Shown: positions 1-5,543 of the stretch, one piece after another
Layout: each line of letters begins with the position of its first letter
Numbering within the stretch: the stretch's first letter is position 1
Origin: Spirochaetaceae bacterium
Lineage (GTDB): Bacteria; Spirochaetota; Spirochaetia; SZUA-6; Fen-1364
DNA length: 6,829 nt
Direction: 5' to 3'
Assembly: GCA_003141795.1 (NCBI GenBank)
Contig: PLNO01000177.1
Span: 521 to 7,349 of the forward strand
Program-made: the position numbers and the translations under genes
Notes under the pieces: model-generated
What the model was told of the DNA's origin: nothing
What the model saw: the letters and a program-made list of their open reading frames with translations, nothing else
Databases searched by the model: none

Positions 1-530
1 AAAAGGTTGTGCACGAGGTTGCCGCTGCCCAGGACGAGAACGCCCCTGTCGCGCAGCGGGGCCAGGGCGCGGGCAATGGCGAGGTGCTCGGCAAGCGGCC
101 GGCCCATGTCGAGGCTCAGCTCCCATACGGGAACGTCGGCTTTCGGATACATGTGGCGTAGCACTGCCCAGGAGGCGTGATCGAGGCCCCATTCCTGCTC
201 TCCGGCATCGGGACGGATCGCGCCGGGGCCCGCACTTTCCGCAAGCCGTCGCGCCTCTTCGGGAGCGCCGGCAGGCTGGTAGCGTATCTCGTAGAGCTCG
301 TCAGGAAACCCGCCGAAGTCGTAGATCTGCCTGGGCCGGTCGGAGACGGTGACGAATGTGCCACGGGTGAGCCAGTGGGCTGAAACGACGAGAACCGAGG
401 AGGGCCGGGGGAGGGAGGCGGCAAGCACCTCGAGGCTTTGCGTATAGGGATTGTCCTGGATGATGTTCATCGGCGAACCGTGTCCGATGAAGAGCACCGG
501 CATGCGCCCGCCCGTTGTGTGATCGCTCAT
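1..530 (-). CDS. ygiD: YgiD/DODA-type class III extradiol dioxygenase (partial, C-terminus missing)
   Basis: Partial gene: 176 codons are visible and the reading frame runs off the left edge. E. coli YgiD is roughly 260-270 residues, so about a third is missing. The family comprises LigB-fold, metal-dependent ring-cleaving enzymes; YgiD cleaves 4,5-DOPA in vitro, but the natural substrate is usually unknown. Visible motifs, in YgiD order, are GHGSPMN (residues 16-22), SAHW (50-53), DFGGFP (71-76), GLDHASW (115-121) and GSGNLVHN (168-175). His17, His52 and His174 match three of the metal ligands; the fourth lies beyond the edge. The ATG at 530 is chosen because a GGAGG sits 5-6 bases upstream and because N-terminal MPVLFIGHGSPMN-type alignment begins just after it. 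The gene lies 9 bp downstream of a small membrane-protein gene, and the ribosome binding site overlaps that gene's TAG stop, which suggests coupled translation. Family assignment is firm; substrate is not known. Confidence 0.93.
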   Translation of the reverse strand, partial: MSDHTTGGRMPVLFIGHGSPMNIIQDNPYTQSLEVLAASLPRPSSVLVVSAHWLTRGTFVTVSDRPRQIYDFGGFPDELYEIRYQPAGAPEEARRLAESAGPGAIRPDAGEQEWGLDHASWAVLRHMYPKADVPVWELSLDMGRPLAEHLAIARALAPLRDRGVLVLGSGNLVHNL

Positions 531-539
531 ATCTGCCTC

Positions 540-809
540 CTATCCGATGCGGAAAGCCATCAGCAGCACGCGGATGAGGATCAACGCCCATCCGACAAGA
601 ACGATGATGAGGGCGACCTTGCGGGCCGCGGTCGTCAGCACCACGAAGATCGTGAGGAGAGCCAGGTAGCCGATGGGCTCGGCAAGCGTGGAAAGGCTCG
701 TCACCGACGGGAGGATGTGCTGGACGAGCTGGACGATCCCCAACCCGATGTAGCGGGCGATGGTGCTGAGAAAACCGAGGATCTGGGTGAGGATGTCGGG
801 TTTCGTCAT
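540..809 (-). CDS. Small hydrophobic membrane protein, two predicted helices
   Basis: An 89-residue protein of unrecognised family. Residues 1-35 form an amphipathic to hydrophobic stretch (ILTQILGFLSTIARYIGLGI region). Residues about 44-60 (EPIGYLALLTIFVVLTT) and 65-86 (VALIIVLVGWALILIRVLL) look like two membrane-spanning helices separated by a short Ala-Ala-Arg-Lys turn, which by the positive-inside rule would face the cytoplasm. The ATG at 809 is preceded by GGAGGT with a four-base spacer. The frame stays open upstream to an ATG at 1046, but that would run antisense through the kinase gene and lacks the ribosome site, so the short form is preferred. It is the first gene of a two-gene unit with the dioxygenase: its TAG stop forms part of the next gene's TAGGAGG ribosome site. 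No enzymatic residues are evident. Inference only: it may be a membrane partner or an unrelated small protein. Confidence 0.8.
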   Translation of the reverse strand: MTKPDILTQILGFLSTIARYIGLGIVQLVQHILPSVTSLSTLAEPIGYLALLTIFVVLTTAARKVALIIVLVGWALILIRVLLMAFRIG

Positions 810-825
810 GGGGACCTCCGCGCGC

Positions 826-833
826 AGTATAAT
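826..833. promoter_or_regulatory. Symmetric -10 element shared by divergent genes
   Basis: Eight bases read AGTATAAT. On the plus strand 828-833 is a perfect TATAAT facing the kinase gene. On the minus strand 831-826 reads TATACT facing the small membrane protein gene. No convincing -35 box is present on either side; the best minus-strand match is TTTCGA at 853-848 with a 16-bp spacer. A plus-strand start near 840 would leave a leader of about 46 bases. A minus-strand start near 819 would fall at the ribosome binding site, giving a very short leader. Confidence 0.5.
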
Positions 834-857
834 GCCCACCGCTCCGGTCGAAAAGTG

Positions 858-878
858 CTTCACAGCCTTGTTGTGAGG
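858..878 (+). promoter_or_regulatory. Leader hairpin covering the kinase ribosome binding site
   Basis: CTTCACA (858-864) can pair with TGTGAGG (872-878) around a seven-base loop, including one G-T wobble. The 3' arm contains GAGG of the GAGGG at 875-879, the ribosome binding site for the ATG at 886. A second GAGGG (888-892) precedes an in-frame ATG at 898 and is not in the stem. The stem is short, so a regulatory role is uncertain. Confidence 0.3.
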
Positions 879-885
879 GTGTACG

Positions 886-2034
886 ATGAGGGACCTTATG
901 GCAGCAGACACCACCTCCACGGTCCGTCTCACCAGGCCCGAGATCCTCTCCCGTCTGCGGGAGGCGCGCGCCTCGGGCAGCCTCCCTCCCGGCATGGACG
1001 CGCTGGCCACTCCTATCGCGATCTTAAGCGGAGAACGCCAGGTCATCTACGCCAACAACGCGTTCCGGGAGCTCACCGGGAGCAAAACAATCGAACAGCT
1101 GTGCGGTGGAAGGCCGGGGGAGGTCCTCGGGTGCGTCAACGCAGGGGCGGGCTGCGGTGACGCGGAGGACTGCAGGTTCTGCGGGGCCCGACACGCCATC
1201 GTGGAGACGCTGCGCACCGGCGTGCCGCACGGCGGAGAGTGCCACATCACCGTCGATGCGTCAGACCGGGGCCCGGCGTTCGATTTCGAGGTGCAGGGCG
1301 TGCCTTTCGAGATCGGCGGACGCGCCTACGTGATGCTCAGCCTCACAGACATCAGCCACCAAAAGCGTCGCGCGGCGCTGGAGAGGATCTTCTTCCACGA
1401 CATCCTCAATACCGCCTCCAGCTTCCGCGTCTACCTCGATCTCCTGGGTCGGGGGGCTCTCGACGGGGAGAGCCGGGCGTACATCGAGCGTCTCTCCCTC
1501 ATATGCGATACGCTGGAGGAGGAGGTGGAGAGCCAGAGGGTCATCCTCTCCGCGGAGACCGGCACGCTGCATGCGCAGCGGCAGCTGATCAGCACCGGCC
1601 CCCTCGTGACGCAGCTCGTTCAGCAGGCGGCGGGGTGGGAGATCGCGAAGGACCGCTCGCTCCGTGTTGCGGCATTCTCCGAGTCGTTCACGATCATCTC
1701 CGACGATTCGCTGATGAAGCGCATCCTGGGGAACATGCTGAAGAACGCGCTGGAGGCATCGCCGAACGGCGCGGTGGTGACGGTGGGCTACCGCAGGGAC
1801 CAGCCCGGGCGGGCCCTATTCCACGTGCACAATCCCTCGTTCATCGAGCCGTCCGTCCAGGAGAGGATCTTCCACCGCTACTTCTCTACCAAAGGCGACG
1901 GGAGAGGGCTCGGGACATGGGGCATGCGGTTGCTCGCCGAGGACTATCTGGGTGGGAGCGTCACGTTCACGTCGACGCAGGAAGGGGGCACCACGTTCCT
2001 CCTCGACCTGCCCCTGAAGCCGGCCGATTTATAG
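886..2034 (+). CDS. PAS-domain sensor histidine kinase with cysteine cluster
   Basis: A 382-residue soluble kinase with no membrane segments, so it should sense a cytoplasmic signal. Residues about 36-155 form a PAS domain (ATPIAILSGERQVIYANNAFRELTG at its start, LTDIS at its end). Inserted in it is a cysteine cluster: Cys83, Cys90, Cys96 and Cys99, in a GCG-x4-CRFCGA arrangement. The phospho-acceptor region is FFHDILNTASS, with His171 and an HDxxN box (Asp172, Asn175). The HATPase domain covers about 270-378: N-box NMLKNALE (283-290), then HNPSFIE where most kinases have DxGxG, RIFHRYFSTKG (327-337) and the G2 box GRGLGTWG (339-346). No receiver domain is fused and no response regulator is adjacent. 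Either ATG 886 (GAGGG, 6-base spacer) or ATG 898 (GAGGG, 5-base spacer) could be the start. It converges on the SDR gene with 14 bp between the stops. The kinase assignment is firm; the ligand (redox, metal or haem) is inference. Confidence 0.92.
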   Translation: MRDLMAADTTSTVRLTRPEILSRLREARASGSLPPGMDALATPIAILSGERQVIYANNAFRELTGSKTIEQLCGGRPGEVLGCVNAGAGCGDAEDCRFCGARHAIVETLRTGVPHGGECHITVDASDRGPAFDFEVQGVPFEIGGRAYVMLSLTDISHQKRRAALERIFFHDILNTASSFRVYLDLLGRGALDGESRAYIERLSLICDTLEEEVESQRVILSAETGTLHAQRQLISTGPLVTQLVQQAAGWEIAKDRSLRVAAFSESFTIISDDSLMKRILGNMLKNALEASPNGAVVTVGYRRDQPGRALFHVHNPSFIEPSVQERIFHRYFSTKGDGRGLGTWGMRLLAEDYLGGSVTFTSTQEGGTTFLLDLPLKPADL

Positions 2035-2045
2035 CGCATCTGGTA

Positions 2046-2077
2046 GGTTCAGGAGAGCTTTCCGCTCTCCTTGAACC
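2046..2077. terminator. Hairpin between convergent genes, possible bidirectional terminator
   Basis: GGTTCAGGAGAG (2046-2057) pairs with CTCTCCTTGAACC (2065-2077) with one bulged T at 2071. A further C-G pair closes a five-base loop. It lies 11 bp past the kinase stop and includes the last codons and stop of the SDR gene on the minus strand. Neither side is followed by a run of T, so it does not meet the usual intrinsic-terminator pattern. It may stop transcription weakly or protect 3' ends. Confidence 0.5.
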
Positions 2078-3029
2078 AGAGCAAGGTCTCCCGCACCGTT
2101 CTTTGTAGGTCCCTCGGCGCATACCCGAAATCTCTCGTTGCCTTCTCGTGGTTGACGCTCCGGTTGCCCCGCAGGACCCTGAGCGTGTATGTCGTGAAAA
2201 GCGGCGGCTTTCCCGTGATCCGGCAGAACCCCGTCGAAACTGGAGCCCACGCCTGTGCGAGCGGAAACGGGCACATCAGCCGGGGCACACGGCTTCCCGC
2301 CGCCGCGCAGACCAGCTCGGCGAGCTCCTTCATGGACGCCCACCGGCCTCCGATGATGTACCGCCCCCCCGCGGGGGCGCGCTCTGCCGCGGCAACTGCC
2401 GCTTCTGCGACGTCGCGCACGTCCACCCAGTCGAATCCGCCTTCGACCAGCGCCGGAATCCTGCCCTGCGCGAAGGAGATGACCGCCTGGCCGAGCAGCG
2501 ACGGGCGGACGTCGAAGGGTCCGATGATCGCCGTGGGATTCAGGATGATGGCGTCCATGCCCGACGCCATGGCGGCGCGTACCTCGGTCTCCGCCGCGGC
2601 TTTCGACAGCGCGTAGGGCGAACCAATCTGCGCCGGGACGAACGGCCGTTCCTCGTCCAACGGAGTATCGAGCGGCTGGGCATCGAGCGCCTCGATCGAG
2701 CTGAAGTGCACGAGCCTTTTCGCCCCTGATTTTCGGAAGGCCGCGATCACGTTCCGAGTACCTGTGAAGTTGACGGCGTTCACCGCGGCTGTATCCGCCC
2801 GCGTGATGGAGATCCGCGCGGCGGTGTGGAACACCACATCCGCATGGTCGAAGGCGGGCAGGAGGCTCTTCTCGTCCCCGACGTCACCATCGACCTTCTG
2901 CACTGGCATGCCGTCGAGCCATGCCCCCCCGCGATGAACGATGGCGCGCACCGTATATCCCCGGCTGAGAAGGGTGCGGGCCAGCGTCACGCCGACGTGG
3001 CCCGTCGCCCCGGTGATTGTTGCTATCAT
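2049..3029 (-). CDS. Extended-SDR NAD(P)-dependent reductase/epimerase, DFR-like
   Basis: A 326-residue extended short-chain dehydrogenase/reductase of normal length. The Rossmann nucleotide-binding motif is TGATGHVG (residues 6-13: Gly7, Gly10, Gly13). The catalytic set is Ser110/Ser111 in HFSSIEAL, then Tyr139 and Lys143 in YALSK. NPTAIIGPFD (164-173) and the DWVDVRDVAEA segment (200-210) are typical of dihydroflavonol-reductase-like and nucleoside-diphosphate-sugar epimerase-like members. Gly rather than Asp follows the second beta strand region, so cofactor choice cannot be settled here. The start at 3029 coincides with the Rossmann strand (MIATITGATG); its ribosome site is weak (GAAAG). 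A promoter sits just upstream. It lies on the same strand as and 79 bp downstream of the ABC permease gene, so read-through is possible. The substrate is unknown: a sugar, flavonoid-like or steroid-like ketone are all possible from sequence alone. Confidence 0.9.
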   Translation of the reverse strand: MIATITGATGHVGVTLARTLLSRGYTVRAIVHRGGAWLDGMPVQKVDGDVGDEKSLLPAFDHADVVFHTAARISITRADTAAVNAVNFTGTRNVIAAFRKSGAKRLVHFSSIEALDAQPLDTPLDEERPFVPAQIGSPYALSKAAAETEVRAAMASGMDAIILNPTAIIGPFDVRPSLLGQAVISFAQGRIPALVEGGFDWVDVRDVAEAAVAAAERAPAGGRYIIGGRWASMKELAELVCAAAGSRVPRLMCPFPLAQAWAPVSTGFCRITGKPPLFTTYTLRVLRGNRSVNHEKATRDFGYAPRDLQRTVRETLLWFKESGKLS

Positions 3030-3047
3030 GTCTTTCTACCGTGCCTC

Positions 3048-3060
3048 TCTATGCTATAGA
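3048..3060. promoter_or_regulatory. Small palindrome at the predicted SDR transcription start
   Basis: TCTAT-GCT-ATAGA is a perfect five-base inverted repeat with a three-base centre. It lies just downstream of the SDR -10 box, about where transcription would begin, a position typical of repressor operators. No regulator can be assigned. Confidence 0.3.
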
Positions 3061-3067
3061 CAGCCAC

Positions 3068-3096
3068 AGTATACCAGCTCGCCAGCACGGGGACAA
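3068..3096 (-). promoter_or_regulatory. Sigma70-type promoter for the SDR gene
   Basis: On the minus strand TTGTCC (3096-3091) and TATACT (3073-3068) are separated by exactly 17 bases. This gives four and five matches to the TTGACA and TATAAT consensus boxes. Transcription would start near 3061, leaving a leader of about 32 bases before the ATG at 3029. The SDR gene can therefore be expressed independently of the upstream exporter operon. Confidence 0.6.
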
Positions 3097-3108
3097 TCGA
3101 AAAGGGGC

Positions 3109-3915
3109 CTATAATCCTCCGATGGCCATAACCACGAAAGGCGCTGCGGCGAGAAGCGAAAGCCACGCCTTGCGGCTGGGTGCGCTCGACCTCGTATCCC
3201 ATTCGAAGAGGAGGGCTGCCAGGGCGAAGCTGACGACGATACCCGCGGTCAGGGCTGCGAGGGATCCCCACGCCGGGGTTCCCCCCGTCGTCCCCAGCCA
3301 TGCGAACAGGCGCATGCAATGGGTTGCCGGCAGGAGGGCGGCAACACGCTGAAGCGCCGGCGGCATGAGGGAGAGCGGCACCATGAGCCCCCCGAGGATG
3401 ATGGAGGGGATGTAGATGATCTGGCAGACGAGCGTTGCAACGGTGGTGCTGCCGGAGGCAATGCCGATCAAAACCCCGACCCCTGCGTAGGAGAGGTAGG
3501 AGAGGAGACCGGCGAGGATGAAGCCGCCGGCATTCGTTGGGGCCGCCCCGCCGAAGATCTGCACCCCGGCAATGGAGATGACGACGGAGAGCACCACCAT
3601 GTGCAGCCCCGCGCTGAGCACGGGAATGGAAATGATCGATGCCGCCGGGACCCCGTTGATCCTGTAGCTGCGGAAGACCCCCTCCTCCCGGGAGCCGACC
3701 AGCATGTTGGGAAACAGCTGCAGGGTCGGGCACATGTAGCCGAACAGAAGCATCGCCGGGAGGAGCACCTGCTTGAACCCGGGGTTCACCCCGGTCATGA
3801 GGCTACCGACCAGGATAAAAAAGACGAGCGGGAACAGGTAGTACATGAGGAGCTTCCCCCTCTCCCTGACGCCGGTCTTGAAGTCGTAGGCGAAATGATG
3901 CATGTAGGCGTTCAT
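3109..3915 (-). CDS. ABC-2 type transporter permease subunit
   Basis: A 268-residue integral membrane protein, a typical length for single-domain ABC-2 permeases, which work as dimers with the ATPase encoded upstream. About six membrane segments can be seen: residues 23-41, 49-70, 95-118, 130-152, 160-182 and 219-238, with a further hydrophobic C-terminal stretch at 251-267. After the second helix the cytoplasmic elbow reads SREEGVFRSYRINGVPAASI (75-94), the diagnostic ABC-2 loop that couples to the ATPase. IPSIILGGLMVPLSLMPP (169-186), followed by an LLPATHC segment, is the other family hallmark. The ATG at 3915 overlaps the ATPase stop (ATGA) and has GGGAGG upstream; a longer open frame upstream is inside the ATPase gene and is not used. 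It is the last gene of the tetR-ATPase-permease operon. Export of a hydrophobic compound is expected from the family; the substrate is unknown. Confidence 0.92.
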   Translation of the reverse strand: MNAYMHHFAYDFKTGVRERGKLLMYYLFPLVFFILVGSLMTGVNPGFKQVLLPAMLLFGYMCPTLQLFPNMLVGSREEGVFRSYRINGVPAASIISIPVLSAGLHMVVLSVVISIAGVQIFGGAAPTNAGGFILAGLLSYLSYAGVGVLIGIASGSTTVATLVCQIIYIPSIILGGLMVPLSLMPPALQRVAALLPATHCMRLFAWLGTTGGTPAWGSLAALTAGIVVSFALAALLFEWDTRSSAPSRKAWLSLLAAAPFVVMAIGGL

Positions 3916-4835
3916 GATTTCCTCCCAGAACCTGTGGCGGTGATTTCCAGGAAACGTTCCTCGAGGCTCGGCCTCTCCACACGAAGATCGACGAGGGGAT
4001 CCCCCGCCTCCTCCAGCCATGCGAGCATGGCGCTCACCGACCTGCCGGGATTGTCGGAGAGGTACAGCGTATACTCGTCCCTGCGGCCCTGCACCGCAGC
4101 ATCGGGGAACTGGCGCGATTCGGCCAGGAGAAGCCCTTTCTCCGTGGAGATCGATATGCGCGTCCTGCCGTCTCCAGCGGCGGTGAGCTGGCGCGGGCTT
4201 CCAATCGCGGCGATCTCACCGCGCAGAAGGATGGCCGCCCTGTCGGCGAGCTTCTCCGCCTCCGCCATGTCGTGCGTCGCGAGAATGATCGTGGAGCCCT
4301 GCTCCCGCAGCTCGTGTACGAGTGAGTGCAGGTCCGTGCGCGACTGGACGTCCAGCCCCGCGGTCGGCTCGTCGAGGAACACGACGGCGGGGTCGTGCGA
4401 TACGGCAACGGCGAGGGCGAGCCTGCGCTGCAGACCCACGGAAAGCTTCCCGTACTGCGTCCTTCGCTTCTCCGAAAGACCAAGCCTGTCGATCAGGTCG
4501 AACCGGGGCGCCACGCCGTGATAGCTGCCGAAGAAGCGCATCGCCTCGTCGACCGTCATCGCCGCGGGAAGCGCGGACGTCTGCAGTTGGACGCCGATCT
4601 TGTCACGCAGCTTCCGAAACTGCCGCACGGGATCGATGCCCGCCACCTCCAGTGTGCCCTCGTCTGGATGGCGGATCCCCTCGAGGCTCTCCAGAGTCGT
4701 GGTCTTCCCCGAACCGTTCGGCCCGAGCAGTGCGAAGATCTCCCCCTTCTGGACGCTGAAGCTGACGTCCTTCACCGCTACCGTGCTGCCGTAGCACTTG
4801 CGCAGCTTGTGGACGCGGACCATGTCTTCACTCAT
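3912..4835 (-). CDS. ABC transporter ATP-binding protein (exporter, DrrA/CcmA-like)
   Basis: A 307-residue ATPase that powers the ABC-2 permease encoded directly downstream. It has Walker A GPNGSGKTT (residues 38-46), a Q-loop around Gln83-Gln85 (GVQLQTSAL), a signature region KLSVGLQRRLALA (130-142), Walker B VVFLDEPTAGLD (151-162) with catalytic Glu156, and the switch His188 in ATHDM. The C-terminal part from about 220, ending in PSLEERFLEIT (289-299), is the accessory domain usual in multidrug and antibiotic exporters of this class. The signature reads LSVGL instead of the common LSGGQ, a variation seen in the exporter subgroup. Its ATG overlaps the tetR stop and its stop overlaps the permease start, each by four bases (ATGA), so the three proteins are probably made by coupled translation in matched amounts. 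Efflux function is well supported; substrate unknown. Confidence 0.95.
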   Translation of the reverse strand: MSEDMVRVHKLRKCYGSTVAVKDVSFSVQKGEIFALLGPNGSGKTTTLESLEGIRHPDEGTLEVAGIDPVRQFRKLRDKIGVQLQTSALPAAMTVDEAMRFFGSYHGVAPRFDLIDRLGLSEKRRTQYGKLSVGLQRRLALAVAVSHDPAVVFLDEPTAGLDVQSRTDLHSLVHELREQGSTIILATHDMAEAEKLADRAAILLRGEIAAIGSPRQLTAAGDGRTRISISTEKGLLLAESRQFPDAAVQGRRDEYTLYLSDNPGRSVSAMLAWLEEAGDPLVDLRVERPSLEERFLEITATGSGRKS

Positions 4836-5419
4836 TTCGTTTCCCCTTTCGTATACGTCTGGTACATGGAGAAGCTCGCAGCGGCCTCCTGGATGAGGCT
4901 GCTGATCCTGTCTTCAGAGAGCTCGATCACCTTGCCGGCGACGAGCGATGCGAGCCCGTGCACGAAGATCCAGTTCATCAGCACCATCGGGTCCTGGATG
5001 GCCGCCGCCGGCTGGTCGTCGAGATCGTAGATCCCGTTCACATCGAAAGCGTGCGGCGGGGTCGTGTTCGCGCGTGCAGATGACGGCAGGGCCTGCAGCG
5101 GGGAATCGGGGCGGTCATAGAGGAACCGAAAGAGGTTCGATTCCTCCCGTGCAAAGGACACGTATCCGATGGCCGCATTCATCAGCCCGTTGTCCGTGTA
5201 CGCGCGGCGCTGGAAATCGTACATGAGCTGCGCGGCCCTCCCACGCACAGATGTCTGGATCTCCTCCATGGATCGCAGGCTCGAGTAGAGCGGCATCGTC
5301 GAGGAGCCCAGCTTGCGGGCAAGAGTCCGGGCAGTGACGAATCCCCAGCCCTTTTCCCGTGTCAGGTCGAATGCGGCTTCGACGATTTTCTGCTTCGTGA
5401 ATGTCACTCTCTGCGCCAT
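4832..5419 (-). CDS. TetR/AcrR family repressor with WHG-type C-terminal domain
   Basis: A 195-residue regulator, the usual TetR size. Residues 8-53 form the N-terminal DNA-binding domain: FTKQKIVEAAFDLTREKGWGFVTARTLARKLG followed by the recognition helix around SSTMPLYSSL (39-48). The C-terminal ligand and dimerisation domain contains NWIFVHGLASLVAG (149-162), the motif of the WHG-type TetR C-terminal domain. It is the first gene of the exporter operon and is read from a strong promoter whose -10 box lies inside a long interrupted palindrome, so self-repression relieved by an exported ligand is the natural model (inference). The ATG at 5419 has AGGA six bases upstream. Its stop overlaps the ATPase start by ATGA. 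Confidence 0.93.
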   Translation of the reverse strand: MAQRVTFTKQKIVEAAFDLTREKGWGFVTARTLARKLGSSTMPLYSSLRSMEEIQTSVRGRAAQLMYDFQRRAYTDNGLMNAAIGYVSFAREESNLFRFLYDRPDSPLQALPSSARANTTPPHAFDVNGIYDLDDQPAAAIQDPMVLMNWIFVHGLASLVAGKVIELSEDRISSLIQEAAASFSMYQTYTKGETK

Positions 5420-5433
5420 ACTTGTTCCTGTTT

Positions 5434-5470
5434 ATAAAACCTATGTTATATTAAATAACGAATGTTTTAT
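5434..5470. promoter_or_regulatory. Candidate TetR operator: 37-bp interrupted palindrome
   Basis: Two nested inverted repeats share one centre at 5452. The outer arms are ATAAAAC (5434-5440) and GTTTTAT (5464-5470); the inner arms are GTTAT (5445-5449) and ATAAC (5455-5459). The inner pair surrounds the tetR -10 box and the outer pair reaches into the spacer and the transcription start region. The same stretch also holds a near direct repeat, ATGTTATAT (5443-5451) and ATGTTTTAT (5462-5470). Position and symmetry fit binding by one or two TetR dimers. Confidence 0.6.
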
Positions 5471-5478
5471 TTTGTCAA
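5450..5478 (-). promoter_or_regulatory. Near-consensus sigma70 promoter of the tetR-ABC operon
   Basis: On the minus strand a perfect TTGACA (5478-5473) is followed after exactly 17 bases by TTTAAT (5455-5450), five of six matches to TATAAT. Transcription would begin near 5443, giving a leader of about 24 bases before the tetR ATG. Such a strong core promoter suits a gene normally held off by a repressor. Confidence 0.8.
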
Positions 5479-5543
5479 CTGGATTCCTGGATGGCTTGCA
5501 TACTCGGGAGTGTTACAGCTACTTTGAGCTGGCGGAAGAACAC

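Larger units (their letters stand above)
5420..5543. other. AT-rich divergent intergenic region
   Basis: This 124-bp gap separates tetR from the divergent GH3-like gene. Positions about 5431-5475 are strikingly AT-rich against a GC-rich background. Besides the tetR promoter and palindrome it must hold the GH3-like promoter. A plus-strand candidate is TTGTTC (5422-5427) with TTATAT (5446-5451) at an 18-bp spacer, which is only moderate. The remainder, 5480-5543, shows nothing recognisable apart from the ribosome site GGAAG before the GTG at 5544. Confidence 0.5.

Noticed and set aside
860..876. TCACA-N7-TGTGA as a CRP-type operator
   Set aside because: The half-sites are in the opposite order to the CRP/FNR consensus (TGTGA-N6-TCACA) and the spacing is different; it is better seen as a short hairpin.
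438..1160. 240-codon plus-strand frame opposite the membrane protein and dioxygenase genes
   Set aside because: The composition is low-complexity (Asp, Glu, Arg, His), with no recognisable domain, and it runs across the divergent promoter region.
1239..2108. 289-codon plus-strand frame overlapping the kinase gene
   Set aside because: It is an out-of-frame shadow rich in Arg, Gly, Pro and His; the kinase frame holds all conserved motifs.
3319..4521. 400-codon plus-strand open frame opposite the ABC permease and ATPase genes
   Set aside because: It is antisense to two genes with complete diagnostic motifs. Its product is low-complexity, rich in charged residues, Gly and His, and matches no fold. 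Long antisense frames are common in GC-rich DNA.
3912..4835. LSVGL in place of LSGGQ as a sign of an inactive ATPase
   Set aside because: All other catalytic elements are intact, and signature-motif variation is frequent in this exporter subgroup.
5313..5543. N-terminal extension of the GH3-like protein upstream of GTG 5544
   Set aside because: It would overlap tetR and its promoter, has no ribosome site, and would bury the signal peptide 77 residues inside the protein.
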